Made by a program: the position numbers and the translations under genes
Source of the DNA: Renibacterium sp.
GTDB lineage: Bacteria; Actinomycetota; Actinomycetes; Actinomycetales; Micrococcaceae
NCBI GenBank assembly: GCA_017419405.1
Contig: JAFOLH010000015.1
Coordinates: forward strand, 337,883-401,882
Direction: 5' to 3'
Length of the DNA stretch: 64,000 nucleotides
Shown: one piece after another, positions 8,577 through 16,876 of the stretch
Position numbering within the stretch: the stretch's first letter is position 1
Layout: every line of letters starts with the position of its first letter
The notes under the pieces: generated by a model
Databases searched by the model: none
What the model was told of the DNA's origin: nothing
What the model saw: only the letters and a program-made list of their open reading frames with translations

Positions 8577-8614
8577 CCCGCCCGGGTCGGCAACCGACAA
8601 TCTGGAGGTCCAAG

Positions 8615-9565
8615 ATGTCGCACATCGTGTTCCGCGTCGTCGAAATCACCGAGGAGGCCGCCGACGTCCGCAGCCTCCGGATGGTGCGCGCGGACGGACA
8701 GGCACTCAAACCGTATCCGGCCGGCTCGCACATCGACGTGTTCGGCCCTACCGGCGTGCTGCGGCAATATTCGCTGTGCATGCCACCGGATGATCCGGAA
8801 TCGATCCTCATCGCGGTGAAACGGGAACAGCCCTCGCGGGGCGGTTCCTCGGCCCTGCACGAAGTCCAGGTGGGCGATCTGCTGAAAGTCAGCAAACCGC
8901 GCAATCTGCTGGCCCTCGCCCCGGAGGCGGAACAACACCTCTTGATCGCCGGCGGCATCGGAGTCACCCCGCTGCTTTCCATGGCCTATGAGCTCTACCG
9001 CCGGGGAGCGGAGTTCCAACTGCATTACTTCGCACGATCCCGGGATCAGGCCGCTTTCGCCGATCTTTTGGAACACCGCGTCGAGTTTCCGGACCGGGTG
9101 CACCTGCACTTCGGGGTCGGCCGAGCCGGGCAACCGCCGGTCTTCGCCGGGCTGGCCGCCGCCCAAACCGCTGCGACGCACGTCTATGTTTGCGGTCCGG
9201 AGGGATTCATGACCAACGTCCAGTCCGCTTTCGCCCCCGTGCTCGGTGCGGGGCAGGTGCACAGCGAGCACTTCGTGGCAACTGAAGCGGACACCTCCGA
9301 GGACCGGCCGTTCACCGTGCAGTTGGATACCGGCGAAGAGTTCGAGATCCCCGCCGACCGGTCGATCCTCGCGGTACTGGAGCAGAACGGCATCGAGGTC
9401 TTCAAGTCCTGCGAAGAAGGCATTTGCGGTTCGTGTGTCTCCGGCGTCCTCGAAGGCACTCCGGAACACCGCGACAACTGCCTGACCGAAGCCGACCGCA
9501 AGAGCCAGATGGCGTTGTGCGTCTCCCGGGCCCGCAGCGACAAACTCGTCATCGAACTCTACTGA
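8615..9565 (+). CDS. iacF: Dioxygenase reductase with FMN/NAD and 2Fe-2S domains (IacF-like)
   Basis: A 316-residue phthalate-dioxygenase-reductase/VanB-type protein. Residues about 1-100 form the flavin domain (YPAGSHIDVFG, LRQYSLCMPP), about 105-215 the NAD domain (LLIAGGIGVTPLLSMA), and the C-terminus a plant-type ferredoxin (CEEGICGSCVSG, with the fourth Cys in DNCL). It passes electrons from NADH to the IacC Rieske centre. The ATG at 8615 has GGAGG six bases upstream; the frame is open to 8543, but that part overlaps iacE. A 38-base gap separates it from iacE. Confidence 0.9.
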   Translation: MSHIVFRVVEITEEAADVRSLRMVRADGQALKPYPAGSHIDVFGPTGVLRQYSLCMPPDDPESILIAVKREQPSRGGSSALHEVQVGDLLKVSKPRNLLALAPEAEQHLLIAGGIGVTPLLSMAYELYRRGAEFQLHYFARSRDQAAFADLLEHRVEFPDRVHLHFGVGRAGQPPVFAGLAAAQTAATHVYVCGPEGFMTNVQSAFAPVLGAGQVHSEHFVATEADTSEDRPFTVQLDTGEEFEIPADRSILAVLEQNGIEVFKSCEEGICGSCVSGVLEGTPEHRDNCLTEADRKSQMALCVSRARSDKLVIELY

Positions 9566-9591
9566 AGCCCGGAGAGCTGGAAAGGAACCTG

Positions 9592-10776
9592 GTGGACGCT
9601 TATGTCTACGCGGCGGTCCGCACGCCGTTCGGCAAGTTCAACGGCGGACTGTCCGGGGTCCGCCCGGACGATCTTGCCGCCAGCGTGATCCGGGCGGTCT
9701 TCGCCCAGGCTCCCGGTCTGGACCCGGCCTGGACCGGCGACGTTGTCTGGGGAAACGCCAATGGCGCCGGCGAGGACAACCGGAATGTCGGGCGGATGGC
9801 AGTGCTGCTCGCCGGGCTGCCGGTAGGCGTGCCGGCGACCACGGTCAACCGGCTCTGCGGCTCGGGTCTGGACGCCGTCATGATCGGCTCCCGTGCCATC
9901 GAGTGCGGGGATGCGGAGCTTGTTCTGACCGGCGGAGTCGAGTCGATGACCCGAGCTCCTTGGGTGTTGCCGAAACCCGCGGCCCCGTTTCCGGCCGAAG
10001 ACGTCACGGCGGTCTCCTCGACCCTGGGTTGGCGATTGGTCAATCCGAAATTGCCGCCGGAGTGGACCGTGGGCCTGGGCGAAGCGAATGAGCTGTTGCA
10101 GGAGCGTTTCGGCATCTCGCGCGAGCGGCAGGACGCTTTCGCCGCCAGATCGCATCGGCTCGCCCAGCAGGCCTGGGAATCCGGATTCTACGATGACCTG
10201 GTCTCCCCGGTAGCTGGCACCGGACTGGATCGCGACGAAGGAATCCGGCCGGACAGCACGCCTCAGGTCTTGGCCGGACTCAAGCCGGCCTTCCGCACCG
10301 ACGGCACGATCACCGCCGGCAACGCCTCGGGTCTGAGCGACGGTGCCGCCGCAGTGCTGCTCGGCTCCGCGGCTGTCGGCGAGCGGACCGGCCTCGCCCC
10401 CTTGGCCCGGCTGGCCGGTCGCGGTGCCTCGGCCCTGGATCCGCAGGACTTCGGTTACGCTCCGGTCGAGGCGGCCAATGCCGCACTGGCCCGGGCCGGC
10501 ATCAGCTGGGCCGAGGTCGGCGCGGTCGAAATCAATGAAGCGTTCGCAGTTCAATCCCTGGCCTGCATCGATGCTTGGGGGGTCGACCCGGAGCTGGTCA
10601 ACACCCGTGGCGGGGCGATCGCGATCGGTCATCCGCTCGGTGCATCAGGCGCGCGGATCATCGGAACTCTGGCCAAGGTGCTCCGCGAACGCGGCGAGCG
10701 CTGGGGGGTCGCCGCGATCTGCATCGGCGTCGGCCAGGGACTCGCCGTGGTGCTGGAGAATCCGGAGGCCGGCTGA
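9592..10776 (+). CDS. pcaF: Beta-ketoadipyl-CoA thiolase
   Basis: A 394-residue thiolase. The acyl-accepting Cys is in NRLCGSGLDAV, His in GAIAIGHPLGASGAR, the second Cys in CIGVGQG. It cleaves beta-ketoadipyl-CoA to succinyl-CoA and acetyl-CoA, the last step of the pathway. The GTG at 9592 has AAAGGA upstream and gives the usual VDAYVYAAVRTPFG start; the longer open frame from 9424 overlaps iacF and is not used. The stop overlaps the next ATG (TGATG), tying it to the CoA-transferase genes. The substrate is inferred from these neighbours. Confidence 0.9.
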   Translation: MDAYVYAAVRTPFGKFNGGLSGVRPDDLAASVIRAVFAQAPGLDPAWTGDVVWGNANGAGEDNRNVGRMAVLLAGLPVGVPATTVNRLCGSGLDAVMIGSRAIECGDAELVLTGGVESMTRAPWVLPKPAAPFPAEDVTAVSSTLGWRLVNPKLPPEWTVGLGEANELLQERFGISRERQDAFAARSHRLAQQAWESGFYDDLVSPVAGTGLDRDEGIRPDSTPQVLAGLKPAFRTDGTITAGNASGLSDGAAAVLLGSAAVGERTGLAPLARLAGRGASALDPQDFGYAPVEAANAALARAGISWAEVGAVEINEAFAVQSLACIDAWGVDPELVNTRGGAIAIGHPLGASGARIIGTLAKVLRERGERWGVAAICIGVGQGLAVVLENPEAG

Positions 10777-11471
10777 TGGCCCGGACCCAGGTCTGCGACT
10801 CGGCAGATCTGGCGGTTGCCGGCATCGCCGACGGCGCCACGATCCTGGTCGGCGGATTCGGCCTGGCCGGGATGCCGTTCGCCCTGCTCGAAGCTCTGAT
10901 CCGCCAAGGCGCACAGGAATTGACCATCGTGTCCAACAACGCCGGCAACGGCGACGTCGGTCTGGCTGCGCTCTTAGCCGCCGGCCGGGTCCGAAAGGTG
11001 ATTTGTTCGTTCCCGCGCCAATCGGACTCCTACGTTTTCGACGGACTCTACCGCGCCGGCAAAGTCGAGCTGGAGGTGGTTCCGCAGGGAAACCTGGCAG
11101 AGCGGATCCGGGCTGCCGGCGCTGGCATCGGCGCCTTCTACAGCCCTACCGCGGTCGGCACCCTGCTCGCCGAGGGCAAGGAACTGCGCGAATTCGAGGG
11201 CCGCAGCTATCTCTTGGAGCACCCGATCAAAGCCGACTATGCGCTGATCAGCGCGCACCGGGCGGATCGGATGGGCAATCTGGTCTATCGGAAGACGGCA
11301 CGCAATTTCGGGCCGGTCATGGCGACCGCCGCCGGCACCACGGTCGTCCAGGTCGAATCCTTAGTGCCCACGGGAGCCCTGGACCCGGAGGCGATCGTCA
11401 CGCCGGCGATCTACGTCGACCGCTTGGTCGTCGCCGAAGCCCGGCAGCACACCAGCCAAGGAGCGCCATGA
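10776..11471 (+). CDS. pcaI: 3-oxoadipate CoA-transferase subunit A
   Basis: A 231-residue family I CoA-transferase alpha subunit: DGATILVGGFGLAGMPFALL at the start, LTIVSNNAG, and ALISAHRADRMGNLVYRKTARNF near the end. With the B subunit it moves CoA from succinyl-CoA to beta-ketoadipate. The ATG overlaps the thiolase stop; the stop overlaps the B subunit ATG. It could be an acetoacetate CoA-transferase by sequence alone, but the thiolase and cat genes fix the role. Confidence 0.9.
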   Translation: MARTQVCDSADLAVAGIADGATILVGGFGLAGMPFALLEALIRQGAQELTIVSNNAGNGDVGLAALLAAGRVRKVICSFPRQSDSYVFDGLYRAGKVELEVVPQGNLAERIRAAGAGIGAFYSPTAVGTLLAEGKELREFEGRSYLLEHPIKADYALISAHRADRMGNLVYRKTARNFGPVMATAAGTTVVQVESLVPTGALDPEAIVTPAIYVDRLVVAEARQHTSQGAP

Positions 11472-12151
11472 GCACCGTGGCCACTGGACCGGGCACCGGG
11501 CCGGGCCGCTGTGGCCCGTTGAGCATGGACGAGCTCGCCGCGGTCATTGCCGCCGACATCCCGGAAGGGTCATTCGTGAACCTGGGCATCGGCCAGCCGA
11601 CCAGGATCGCCGACCACCTGCCGCCGGAACGCGGAGTGGTCCTGCACACCGAAAACGGCATGCTCGGCATGGGTCCGGCAGCGTACGGCGAAGCGATCGA
11701 TGCCGACCTCACCAATGCCGGAAAGCTCCCGGTGACCGAATTGCCCGGCGCATCCTACTTCCACCATGCGGACTCCTTCGCGATGATGCGCGGCGGCCAT
11801 CTGGACGTCTGCGTCCTCGGCGCATACCAAGTCGCCGGCAACGGCGATCTGGCGAACTGGCACACCGGCAAGCCGCAAGCGATCCCGGCGGTGGGCGGCG
11901 CGATGGACTTGGCGATCGGCGCGAAACAGGTCTTCGTGATGATGCGGCTCTTCGACCGCGACGGTTCGGCGAAACTGGTGCCTTCCTGCAGCTACCCGCT
12001 GACCGGAGTCGGCTGTGTGAGCCGGCTCTATACCGACTACGGCGCTTTCGAGATCACGCCCCGGGGCGTGAGCGTGCGCGAGCTCTGGGGCATCGGCCTC
12101 GACGAGCTGCGGGATCGGCTCGGCATCCCGCTCGGTGGGCCGGGGCGCTGA
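11468..12151 (+). CDS. pcaJ: 3-oxoadipate CoA-transferase subunit B
   Basis: A 227-residue CoA-transferase beta subunit carrying the catalytic Glu in HTENGMLGMGP, with the family's GSFVNLGIGQPT near the start and the conserved DLAIGAKQVFVMM segment. The start overlaps the A subunit stop in ATGA. It ends the first + strand transcription block; the next 156 bases hold a regulatory-type gap. Confidence 0.9.
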   Translation: MSTVATGPGTGPGRCGPLSMDELAAVIAADIPEGSFVNLGIGQPTRIADHLPPERGVVLHTENGMLGMGPAAYGEAIDADLTNAGKLPVTELPGASYFHHADSFAMMRGGHLDVCVLGAYQVAGNGDLANWHTGKPQAIPAVGGAMDLAIGAKQVFVMMRLFDRDGSAKLVPSCSYPLTGVGCVSRLYTDYGAFEITPRGVSVRELWGIGLDELRDRLGIPLGGPGR

Positions 12152-12174
12152 GCCGGCGGTCCATCCGTCCTGCC

Positions 12175-12189
12175 TGAGGGATTTCTTCA
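12175..12189. promoter_or_regulatory. 15-bp imperfect palindrome before the aldehyde dehydrogenase/cat genes (copy 3)
   Basis: TGAGGGATTTCTTCA lies in the 156-base gap between pcaJ and the aldehyde dehydrogenase. It agrees with 11 of 15 positions of the reverse of the 4304-4318 site and 10 of 15 of the 2724-2738 site. It is the weakest of the three, but it is in the third clear promoter gap of the locus. Confidence 0.4.
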
Positions 12190-12307
12190 GTCGGCTACGG
12201 TCGGCCACCAATAGCGATGCCAGCTCGAATTCCCATAGCGTGAAGTAGCTCACAACGAAGTGATATCGCGATCTGCGAATCCAACGCAGCTCCACGAGGA
12301 GGACACC

Positions 12308-13759
12308 ATGCTCGACGCCAACGACTTCCGGACCCAGCTCTTCCGCGCCGACGGCTGGCGAGACGGTGGCGCCGGCAGCTTCATCACCATGAACCCCAGC
12401 ACTGGCGAGGCACTCGCCCGGATCGCCTCGGCCGACGAGGCCGACGTCGACTTCGCGGTCGCCGCGGCTACCAAGGCGCTGCACGGGGACTGGGCGGCAG
12501 TCCCGCCATCGCAAAAGTCCCGGTTGCTGCACCGGCTCGGCGATCTGGTGGAACGGGACGCGGAAAAGCTGGCTTCCCTGGAAGCGCTCGACATGGGGCG
12601 TCCGGTCGGTTTCGGAACCATGATGTTCGTGCCGAACTTCGTCGCTTCGTTGCGCTACTACGCCGGCTGGGCGGACAAGATCAATGGCGAGAACATCGCC
12701 TCGGACGGCTATTTCGGCGCTCCGGTCCATGCCTATACCCGCCGCGAACCGGTCGGCGTGATCGCCGCGATCGTGCCGTGGAACGCGCCCCTGATGATCC
12801 TCGGTTGGAAGCTCGCGCCCGCACTCGCATGCGGCAATACGGTCATCGTGAAACCGGCCGAAGACGCCTCGCTGTCCATCCTGCACCTGGCCTCGCTGAT
12901 CGAAGAGGCAGGTTTCCCCGCCGGCACGGTCCAAGTCCTGCCGGGAGCCGGTTCGGTGGTCGGCGAAGCGCTTTCGCTGCATCCCGGAGTGCACAAAGTC
13001 TCCTTCACCGGCTCCACCGAGGTGGGCCGGAAGATCCTGCGCAACTCGGCCGGGAACTTCAAACGGACCACCTTGGAACTCGGCGGCAAAGCGCCGCAGA
13101 TCATCTTCGACGACGCCGATTTGGACGCCGCGATCGCCGGCGCGGCACAGGGCCTGTTCTTCAACCAGGGCGAAGTCTGCGCCGCGGGAACCCGGGTTTT
13201 CGTCCAACGCGGCGTCTACGATGCCGTACTCGCCGGACTCAAACAAGCAGCCGAAGCCCAAGTCGTGGGTGACCCCTTCGATCAGCAGACCACCATGGGC
13301 CCGCTGGTCAGCGCCCGGCAACGCGACCGGGTGCTCGGCTACATCCGGCAGGGCCGGGAAGACGGAGCAGAACTGGTCACCGGCGGGGGCACCCCGGACG
13401 GCTCAGGATACTTCGTCCAGCCGACGGTATTCGCCGGCACCAACGATATGGCGATCGCGCGCGAGGAGATCTTCGGCCCGGTGGGCACCGTGATCCCGTT
13501 CGACGACCAGGCTGAGGCGATCAGCTTGGCGAACGACAACCAATACGGCTTGTCCGCGACGGTATGGACCCGGGATGTGGGACGCGCCCATGCGGTCCCC
13601 GCAGGCCTGGAAGCCGGCGCGGTCGCGGTCAACGGCTGGTCCCCGCTGGCACCGCAATTGCCGTGGGGCGGAGTCAAGTCCAGTGGCATCGGTCGGGAGC
13701 TGGGTTACGAAGGAATCCTCGCCAACACCGAACCGAAGACCGTGACGATCGTGCTCTGA
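12308..13759 (+). CDS. NAD(P)-dependent aldehyde dehydrogenase
   Basis: A 483-residue aldehyde dehydrogenase with all key residues: VPWNAPLMI, KPAEDAS, SFTGSTEVGRK (cofactor turn), the general base Glu in LELGGKAPQ, and the catalytic Cys in NQGEVCAAGTR. The frame is open back to a GTG at 12260, but the ATG at 12308 has GAGGAGG eight bases upstream and gives a normal N-terminus. It is four bases from catB. No step of the catechol pathway needs an aldehyde dehydrogenase; indole-3-acetaldehyde to indole-3-acetate is an attractive role here, but phenylacetaldehyde or other aldehydes are equally possible by sequence. Confidence 0.88.
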   Translation: MLDANDFRTQLFRADGWRDGGAGSFITMNPSTGEALARIASADEADVDFAVAAATKALHGDWAAVPPSQKSRLLHRLGDLVERDAEKLASLEALDMGRPVGFGTMMFVPNFVASLRYYAGWADKINGENIASDGYFGAPVHAYTRREPVGVIAAIVPWNAPLMILGWKLAPALACGNTVIVKPAEDASLSILHLASLIEEAGFPAGTVQVLPGAGSVVGEALSLHPGVHKVSFTGSTEVGRKILRNSAGNFKRTTLELGGKAPQIIFDDADLDAAIAGAAQGLFFNQGEVCAAGTRVFVQRGVYDAVLAGLKQAAEAQVVGDPFDQQTTMGPLVSARQRDRVLGYIRQGREDGAELVTGGGTPDGSGYFVQPTVFAGTNDMAIAREEIFGPVGTVIPFDDQAEAISLANDNQYGLSATVWTRDVGRAHAVPAGLEAGAVAVNGWSPLAPQLPWGGVKSSGIGRELGYEGILANTEPKTVTIVL

Positions 13760-13763
13760 GCCG

Positions 13764-14867
13764 ATGCAGATCACCGCCCTGGAAGCGATTCCGTTCCGGA
13801 TCCCCTACCGCAAGCCGCTGAAGTTCGCCAGCGGTGAAGTGCATGCGGCAGAGCATGTACTGGTCCGGGTGCACACCGACGACGGCGTGGTCGGCGTCGC
13901 CGAAGCACCACCGAGGCCGTTCACGTATGGCGAGACGCAAGCCGGAATCATCGCCGTGATCGAGTCCGTCTTCGCGCCCCAAGTCATCGGAACGGCACTG
14001 ACCGAACGGGAACGGATCGCCGCATCCCTGGCCCGCACGGTGGGCAATCCGACTGCCAAGGCCGCCATTGACATGGCCGTCTGGGACGCCCTCGGCCGCA
14101 CTCTCGGGCTGCCGGTCTCCGCTTTGCTCGGCGGGTTCAGCGATCGGATGCGGGTTTGCCACATGCTCGGTTTCGATGCGCCGGCCGCGATGCTCGCCGA
14201 AGCGCAACGGATGCGCGAGGTCTACGGCATCGGCACGTTCAAGGTCAAGGTCGGCCGGCGTCCGGTGGAACTCGACGTCTCCGTCGTGCGTGCGCTGCGC
14301 GCCGGGCTCGGACCGGATGCGGTGCTCTACGTCGACGGCAACCGCGGCTGGACGGCCGCCGAATCGGCCCGGGCGATGCGCCAGATGGCGGATTTGGACT
14401 TGGCCTTCGCCGAGGAGCTCTGCCCCGCGGACGACGTTCTGGGCCGACGCTGGCTGATCGGCCAGTTGGCTGTCCCGTTCATCGCCGACGAATCCGCGAC
14501 GACGCCGGCCGAAGCCACCCGCGAAATCCTCGGCGGCTCGGCGACCGCGCTGTCCCTGAAAACCGCACGGACCGGATTCACCGGTTCGCAGCGGATGCTC
14601 CATCTCGCCGAAGGCCTGGGCCTGGAAGTCGTGATGGGCAACCAGATCGACAGCCAGCTCGGTTCGATCTGCACCGCGGTGTTCGGCGCCGCGCACCCGA
14701 GCAGCAGCCGCCAGGCCGGCGAATTGTCCAACTTCCTCGATTTGCACGACGACCTGCTCACCGAGCCGCTCCGGATCGCGGAGGGCGAGCTCGTCCTCCG
14801 CCCCGGCCCGGGACTCGGCGTCGAGATCGACGAACAAAAACTCCGGCACTACCGCCTTGACACCTGA
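13764..14867 (+). CDS. catB: Muconate cycloisomerase
   Basis: A 367-residue enolase-superfamily enzyme of the muconate-lactonizing group: the Lys pair in FKVKVG, metal ligands in VDGNRGW, AEELC and IADES, and a general acid region LKTARTGF. It converts cis,cis-muconate to muconolactone. The ATG is four bases after the aldehyde dehydrogenase stop. Order catB-catA-catC is typical of actinobacterial catechol operons, and no enzyme for another substrate of this family is nearby. Confidence 0.9.
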   Translation: MQITALEAIPFRIPYRKPLKFASGEVHAAEHVLVRVHTDDGVVGVAEAPPRPFTYGETQAGIIAVIESVFAPQVIGTALTERERIAASLARTVGNPTAKAAIDMAVWDALGRTLGLPVSALLGGFSDRMRVCHMLGFDAPAAMLAEAQRMREVYGIGTFKVKVGRRPVELDVSVVRALRAGLGPDAVLYVDGNRGWTAAESARAMRQMADLDLAFAEELCPADDVLGRRWLIGQLAVPFIADESATTPAEATREILGGSATALSLKTARTGFTGSQRMLHLAEGLGLEVVMGNQIDSQLGSICTAVFGAAHPSSSRQAGELSNFLDLHDDLLTEPLRIAEGELVLRPGPGLGVEIDEQKLRHYRLDT

Positions 14868-14897
14868 GATCAGAACCAGCCATCCGAGAGGAACACC

Positions 14898-15749
14898 ATG
14901 ACCACTGAAACTTCTGCCGCTGCTTCCGGCGCCAGCGCCACCGAACGCTTCCAAGCCGACAAATCACCCTATTTGGCGGTCCGAGACACCGAACCGGAGC
15001 GGGTTGACCGGCTGGCCCGCCGGATCCTCGAAGCAATTCACCAAACGGTCCGCGAAGAGCGAGTCAGCTACGCCGAGTACAACGCGCTCAAGGCCTGGCT
15101 GATCAGCGTCGGCGAAGCCGGCGAGTGGCCGCTTTTCCTCGATGTCTGGGTCGAGCACGTGATCGAGGAAGTCGCCAACGACCACCGGGAAGGCAGCAAA
15201 GGCACCATCGAGGGCCCGTATTACGTCCCCGGCGCCCCGGACCATGGCAGCAAGGGCAGCATCGACATGCGCCCGGACGAGCCGGGCACCCCGCTGCATT
15301 GGCACGGCACCGTCCGCTCGACCAGCGGTGCGCTGCTCGACGACGCGACGATCGAACTCTGGCATGCCGATGCGGAAGGCTTCTACTCGCAGTTCGCCCC
15401 CGGGATCCCGGAATGGAACCTCCGAGGCGTCTTCCACACCGACCAGAACGGCGGATTCGAGATCCGCACGGTCCAACCGGCGCCGTACCAGATTCCCACC
15501 GACGGACCCTGCGGCAAGCTCATTGCGGCCGCCGGCTGGCATGCCTGGCGCCCGGCGCACCTGCACCTGAAGGTCTCCGCACCCGGTCACGAGCTGCTCA
15601 CCGCGCAACTCTATTTCCCCGGCGACGAACACAACGACGACGACATCGCTTCGGCGGTGAAACCGGAGTTGCTCTTGGATCCGGTGATCCGACCGGACGG
15701 TTCGGCGACTATCGACTACGGCTTCGTGCTCGATCCGGTGCGGGGCTGA
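14898..15749 (+). CDS. catA: Catechol 1,2-dioxygenase
   Basis: A 283-residue intradiol dioxygenase. An N-terminal helical domain (about 25-100) is followed by the beta-sandwich core beginning GTIEGPYYVPGAP. The non-haem Fe(III) ligands are present: Tyr163 (GFYSQF), Tyr197 (APYQIP), His221 and His223 (PAHLHLKV). It opens catechol, the product of the iac steps, to cis,cis-muconate. An AGAGGA precedes the ATG. There is a 30-base gap after catB and six bases to catC. Confidence 0.95.
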   Translation: MTTETSAAASGASATERFQADKSPYLAVRDTEPERVDRLARRILEAIHQTVREERVSYAEYNALKAWLISVGEAGEWPLFLDVWVEHVIEEVANDHREGSKGTIEGPYYVPGAPDHGSKGSIDMRPDEPGTPLHWHGTVRSTSGALLDDATIELWHADAEGFYSQFAPGIPEWNLRGVFHTDQNGGFEIRTVQPAPYQIPTDGPCGKLIAAAGWHAWRPAHLHLKVSAPGHELLTAQLYFPGDEHNDDDIASAVKPELLLDPVIRPDGSATIDYGFVLDPVRG

Positions 15750-15755
15750 TCCGGC

Positions 15756-16031
15756 GTGCGCTTCGCGGTCCGGATGGACGTGGCGATTCCGCATGATTTG
15801 GACCCGCTGGCCCGGACGAATCTGCTGGCCGAAGAAAAGGCCTACGCGCAGGAGCTGCAGCGCAACGGAGAATGGGCGCAGATCTGGCGAATTGTGGGGC
15901 AGTACAGCAATCTGAGCATCTTCGAGGTGGCCTCCGCTGAGCGACTGCATGAAATCCTTTGGGGCTTGCCGCTCTTCCCGTACTTGACCATCCAGGTGAC
16001 GCCGCTGGCTCCGCACCCCTCAGCGATTTGA
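15756..16031 (+). CDS. catC: Muconolactone D-isomerase
   Basis: A 91-residue protein with the compact ferredoxin-like fold of the family: FAVRMDVAIPHDLDP, EWAQIWRIVGQYSNLSIFEV and LPLFPYLTIQVTPLAPHPS. It shifts the double bond of muconolactone to give the enol-lactone. The start is a GTG at 15756, six bases after catA; an internal ATG at 15774 would cut off the first strand. The stop overlaps the putative TTG of catD. Confidence 0.92.
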   Translation: MRFAVRMDVAIPHDLDPLARTNLLAEEKAYAQELQRNGEWAQIWRIVGQYSNLSIFEVASAERLHEILWGLPLFPYLTIQVTPLAPHPSAI

Positions 16032-16876
16032 GCCCGGAATCTGCCCAGCCGGGCATTGTGCTCAGCCTCCTCGCCGGCGAGCCGGGCCGGCCGCTACTGC
16101 TCTTGGGACCCTCGCTGGGCACCCGGGTGGCAAGGCTCTGGGGCCCCGTTGCGGCACGGCTGCCCGGTTTCCAGATCGTCGGTTGGGACTTGCCCGGGCA
16201 CGGTCGCAGCCCTGCGGTCGCCCCGCTGGCCGGAAGCTTCAGCTTGGCCGGCCTGGCTGCCGCGGTGCTGCACGCCGTCGACCTCGAACACGGACCCGGG
16301 AAGCCGTTCGGCTACGCCGGAGACTCGATCGGCGGTGCGGTGGGCCTGCAGCTTGCGCTGGACCGGCCCGACCGGATCGCGGCGTTGGCGGTGCTCTGCA
16401 GCGCCGCCCGGTTCGGCGAGCCGGACAACTGGCGCGGCCGCGCCGGACACGTTCGGAGGCACGGCACCGCGGAACTGCTCGAAACCAGCGACGCCCGCTG
16501 GTTCGGCTCGGCCATCCGGTCCGCCGGCGATCAACGACGCGGATTGGCTTTGGCCGACCTCGCCGCGGTCGACGACGAGAGCTACGCCCGGCTCTGCGAA
16601 GCACTCGCCGGCTTCGATCTGCGCAACCGGCTCGGCGCGATCCGGGCACCGGTGCTCGCGGTGGCCGGCGCCGAGGACGCAGCGACGCCTCCGGCGGAAC
16701 TGGCCGCGATCGCCGACGGTGTGCCGGCCGGGCGGCTTTCGGTCCTTGACGGCGTCGGGCATCTTGCACCTTACGAAGATCCCGTCCGGGTCAGCAGCCT
16801 CTTGGCTGGCTTCTTCGGCCGGAACGGCTCCGGAGCCGAACCCGACCCGGTGCGACGCGGTCGGCTACGTGGATGA
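16028..16876 (+). CDS. catD: 3-oxoadipate enol-lactonase (alpha/beta hydrolase)
   Basis: A 282-residue alpha/beta hydrolase: oxyanion region LLLLGPSLGTR, nucleophile elbow GYAGDSIGGAVG (Ser), acid in AGAEDAATPP, and His in DGVGHLAPYEDP. It hydrolyses the enol-lactone to beta-ketoadipate, the substrate for pcaIJ. The start is uncertain: the TTG at 16028 overlaps the catC stop as TTGA, while a GTG about 30 bases further in is also possible. The end runs 12 bases into the 3' end of the convergent XRE regulator. Confidence 0.88.
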   Translation: MSPESAQPGIVLSLLAGEPGRPLLLLGPSLGTRVARLWGPVAARLPGFQIVGWDLPGHGRSPAVAPLAGSFSLAGLAAAVLHAVDLEHGPGKPFGYAGDSIGGAVGLQLALDRPDRIAALAVLCSAARFGEPDNWRGRAGHVRRHGTAELLETSDARWFGSAIRSAGDQRRGLALADLAAVDDESYARLCEALAGFDLRNRLGAIRAPVLAVAGAEDAATPPAELAAIADGVPAGRLSVLDGVGHLAPYEDPVRVSSLLAGFFGRNGSGAEPDPVRRGRLRG

